Shown here piece after piece: positions 61,028-64,000 of a stretch of 64,000 nt of DNA. The notes under the pieces were generated by a model. It worked only from the letters and a program-made list of their open reading frames with translations, searched no databases and was not told the origin of the DNA. Source of the stretch: Rotaria sp. Silwood1 (lineage: Eukaryota; Rotifera; Eurotatoria; Philodinida; Philodinidae); assembly GCA_905250075.1 (NCBI GenBank), contig CAJNOP010000185.1, positions 171,944-235,943 of the forward strand. The letters are read 5' to 3'. Every line of letters starts with the position of its first letter. Position 1 is the stretch's first letter. A program made the translations under genes and the position numbers.

Positions 61028-61105
61028 GGGTGTGGGTGGGTGTGAGTGTTGGTGAATTGAAGATTCACACTCACACCCACATCCATACCCACACTCCCAC
61101 ACCCT
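61028..61105. repeat. TGTGGG-like hairpin
   Basis: GGGTGTGGGTGGGTGTGAGT pairs with CACTCACACCCACATCC and further CCCACAC units; the loop is short. It is among the best preserved members of the family here. Confidence 0.7.
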
Positions 61106-61334
61106 TCTTATTATGAACAATCTCCGGTCCGACAGATCGATTTTTGTTGTAAATGTACCTGTCTGACTTGAACATGTTCTTTGACTTCTTTCTATTCTCT
61201 ATCACCTGTTACCTATGAAATACGAGTAGGTACATTTTGTGTGTGATTTGACTGCTGTATGTGTGAAACAAAGAATGATATGACGAAGAGAGCTTACTTT
61301 GCAAGAATAAATACTGTTAACTCATGATAATAAA

Positions 61335-61637
61335 GATGGTAATTGTTTATTGTAACGTAAGTTGGCTGAAAAATATAATATAGTACTTGGCTCTCTATCA
61401 AATATTTTAAAACGTAAAACAGAATGCTTAAATCATTATGAAACGAACCAGACTACCAACGAAAAAAGGACTGCAAATCGTATTTTTGATCTAACTTTCG
61501 ATAGAAACAAGAGAAAGAGCTGCGATTTTCATCATTGCAAAGAGAAAATAGAGACACATCGAATCATATGCTACAGACTTTTTGATCTGGTTTTTCTAAG
61601 GTTTTCAATGCAACGTTTTGTAAAACAATGTTCTTGA
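61335..61637 (+). pseudogene. Pogo/Tigger-like transposase remnant
   Basis: AEKYNIVLGSLSNILKRKTE has the pattern of the CENP-B-type helix-turn-helix (KYxISxSTVSxILK). The next stretch (YETNQTTNEKRTANRIFD) matches the linker to the second DNA-binding part. The DDE catalytic region is not seen. CAGTGAA motifs near 61649 and 62342 may be decayed termini. Confidence 0.4.
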
Positions 61638-61639
61638 TA

Positions 61640-64000
61640 GGTGACTACAGTGAATTCTTAATTATCTAATCTGCATTGAAAGCGCCAATGGAAGATCTAT
61701 CAAACTGTGCATGGCTCAAATTCTTAGTCTCAATTGTTCAGGAGTTATAAGTATTCTACTCAAAACTCTAAACCGATTTTTCTAGCAGTTTCTGTGAAAC
61801 AAAACACTTCTTTTTTTCTTTTTCATAAAAACTATTTTCCACTACCTATTTTGGATAATTGATTTTCAAAGCCTCAGAAAATCTATTTAGAAAAATCTGT
61901 AATATACGTTTCGATACAACTTCATTCCATTTTCCAACGGTGAAAACCTCAGCTCTCTATCTTATTTCTATCAAAAGTTACATCAAAAATACGATTTGCA
62001 GTGATTTTTGACGTTGGTAAAAAGTCAAAGTGTTGAACGAAAATTACAGGATTTCAATGCACAAAACTAGACGATCAAATGTACGAATGCTTTGTAAACC
62101 AATGTGCAAAAAACAATTCAAAAACAACATGACAAATAGCGTTACAGAATTTTTTCAAAAAACTTAAATTTTATATTGTAGTTGCAGAAGCTTTCAATTC
62201 AAATCATTTAGACCAAAATAGATGAACAGAAGAACAAATAAACAAGTCTGTATCTAAGACTTATGTAGAAGTAAATATTCTAAAACTGTTTCCTCATTTC
62301 ACAGCAAATCAAGCATCACCTCTCTATAGTGAACAATTCAGTACAGTGAACGCTTTTAAAATGGTTCCGCAATAGTGTTCACAGTAGACAGGTTTTTCTA
62401 TAGTTAGAATGCTGCTCACAATTGATTCTAGAACAAAAAGATGATTTTGTTTCTCTTATAAGTATCATCATAGAATTCATTAAAATCTTTGTGATAGTTA
62501 GATTTAAAAAAGAAATATTAGAAATTTACAGTAACTTCAAAAATCGACCATACAGACTTTTAATACATAATGGTACCTGGTGTAAAGAATCCAAATAGTG
62601 TTTTGAATAGAGACACTTATTTCCAACAAAGGTTTGAGGATAATAAAATCCTCACAGTATTCCTTAAAGCCTAGCTTTCAAAATTGATGCTAATCAGTCA
62701 AAAATTATCATGGAGATATTGAAGATGTCTCATGTTTCTAGACAATAAGCTGTTCTCTCATCCTGTGTAATCCAAAGGAATTTTTATTTCGAAGTTCCTA
62801 GTACTGAAAAACTAGGTTTGAAATTTCTCTATCCAAATCACTATCCAGATGACTTGAGGTAATTTCCAATATAATAGTTGTAATTAAGAAGAACATAGAA
62901 AAAAAAGCTTTTGATTTAAATCTACTTCAGTGAACCATAGTTATTGGTGATTTACTTTCACTAATTCGACTTGTATTTGTTGACTAGTACTCAACCTGTT
63001 GATGGTAAATCCATGTCTCATCACGTGTAATTACATTGCACAATCGCTATGATTCATTACAAAGTTTCGCCCAATTTCCACGACTAATTCTAATTCGTTC
63101 TTGCTTTTGCTCATCATTGAATTAAGAAATGTGGATCATTTACATCTATTCCCAAAATAGTCCGAATTTTAATCTAGTATTAATGAAATTCATTATGTAT
63201 TTTTCAATGATAAGAAAAAAAAAATCTGTTTTTATTCTTGTAATGATACAAAGTCTATAAATTTTTTTTTGATTTAGAATCTCTATTTAAAATTATGTTT
63301 TTTTGAAAATAAGCAAGTGCAATAGATTGGATAAGTATTTTTTTTAATAAAGAATAATTTTTATCATTATGTCGACGAGAAAATGTAATCATCGTGTTTT
63401 ATTACGCGTCTGATTAACTTAATCACTGATGATTCCATTTCTCGACATCAACTGTCGTACCACCATCACATTTTGACTTCTTATATGACATATTCCATCG
63501 TCAAGATGATTTTCTATTGCAAGCATTAGTAATAGTAATAAGTGGCAAAAAAACGTTTGCTGTTCGGCATACACATGGGACTCAAATCGTTGATGATTGC
63601 TTTCTATAATCGAACGAATGATGGAAGATGAGTTCGCAAGTGTGTAGATTTTTTCATCGCATTTATTCGCCTGCCAAATTTTTTTTCTCTCGAGTGGTTA
63701 TATATGTTATTACGTTATACGAAGGATCAAATATTGACTTATTTATCAATGTTATCATACATATATATTGAGACTTATCAGAAGAGAAAAAAAAAAGAAA
63801 TATTTGATATACATAGATTATTTTTAATTGTCATTTTGCTAATTCAATCGTAAATTCACAAGCAAGGTTTCTTTTTCTCTCCCGGAAGCAATATATAGAC
63901 CAACTGGCATTCTGTATTTCATTTTTTTATATTTCTTTTTTTTTTCTCTATTCATTTTTTTTTGCCTTAAGGGTAAAGACAACTTGTCAACTTTGACGAT
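61640..64000. other. AT-rich stretch with transposon relics to window end
   Basis: No host gene supported. It contains the mariner remnant at about 62990-63175 (minus strand). Confidence 0.4.
62990..63175 (-). pseudogene. mariner transposase remnant
   Basis: One frame on the minus strand reads EQKQERIRISRGNWAKLCNE, then a stop, then RLCNVITRDETWIYHQQVEY and another stop. The DETW(I/V)YH block, with the second catalytic Asp, and the preceding RI...WAKL pattern are those of mariner (DD34D) transposases. Two in-frame stops and the missing ends show a dead copy. Confidence 0.6.

Overview
The window is nuclear DNA from a small-genome animal, most probably a bdelloid rotifer. Genes are dense and AT-rich, split by many introns of about 50-70 nt with GT...AG ends. 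The conserved genes are clear animal orthologues. Around them lie families typical of bdelloids: F-box/LRR-type remnants, TIR and ADP-ribosyltransferase remnants, and dispersed hairpins of TGTGGG-like sequence (the repeat I recall for bdelloid telomeres). A GC-rich, intronless enzyme gene of non-animal type is also present. Two runs of exactly 100 N (18456-18555 and 52894-52993) are assembly gaps. I spliced all genes by hand; for most, the joined exons are a whole number of codons and reproduce the known family over its full length.

Layout. 1-660: 3' end of a membrane-protein gene (+). 2279-5733: SLC30A9/ZnT9 zinc transporter (-), with a TTAA-flanked MITE in one intron. 6012-6688: GOT1 Golgi transport protein (-). 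9178-9882: four-EF-hand calmodulin-like protein (-). 13264-14363: broken HExxH metallopeptidase-like gene, interrupted by a GC-rich hAT-type MITE. 15383-16233: small doubtful gene and an LRR remnant. 18612-18843: F-box gene running towards a gap (-). 19047-22429: LRRC45 centrosomal linker protein (+). 22727-25379: TIR, ADP-ribosyltransferase and related pseudogenes. 28746-35307: cluster of five genes for orphan membrane or secreted proteins. 37975-46222: compact trithorax/MLL-type histone H3K4 methyltransferase (-). 46604-48455: ribosomal protein P0 (+), diverging from it and carrying two box C/D snoRNAs in introns. 48456-54470: gene-poor, with large fold-back repeats. 55082-56986: secreted beta-lactamase-fold hydrolase with five N-terminal repeats, a strong candidate for horizontal transfer. 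57000-64000: MITEs, hairpins, a short tandem repeat, and pogo-like and mariner relics.

The functional genes are mainly housekeeping: mitochondrial zinc export, ER-Golgi traffic, calcium sensing, centrosome cohesion, chromatin methylation and translation with rRNA modification. No operon-like or pathway organisation is visible, apart from the divergent KMT2/RPLP0 pair and the membrane-protein cluster. The less ordinary content is the intron-borne snoRNAs, the MITE insertions whose pre-insertion sequence can be read, and the acquired hydrolase.
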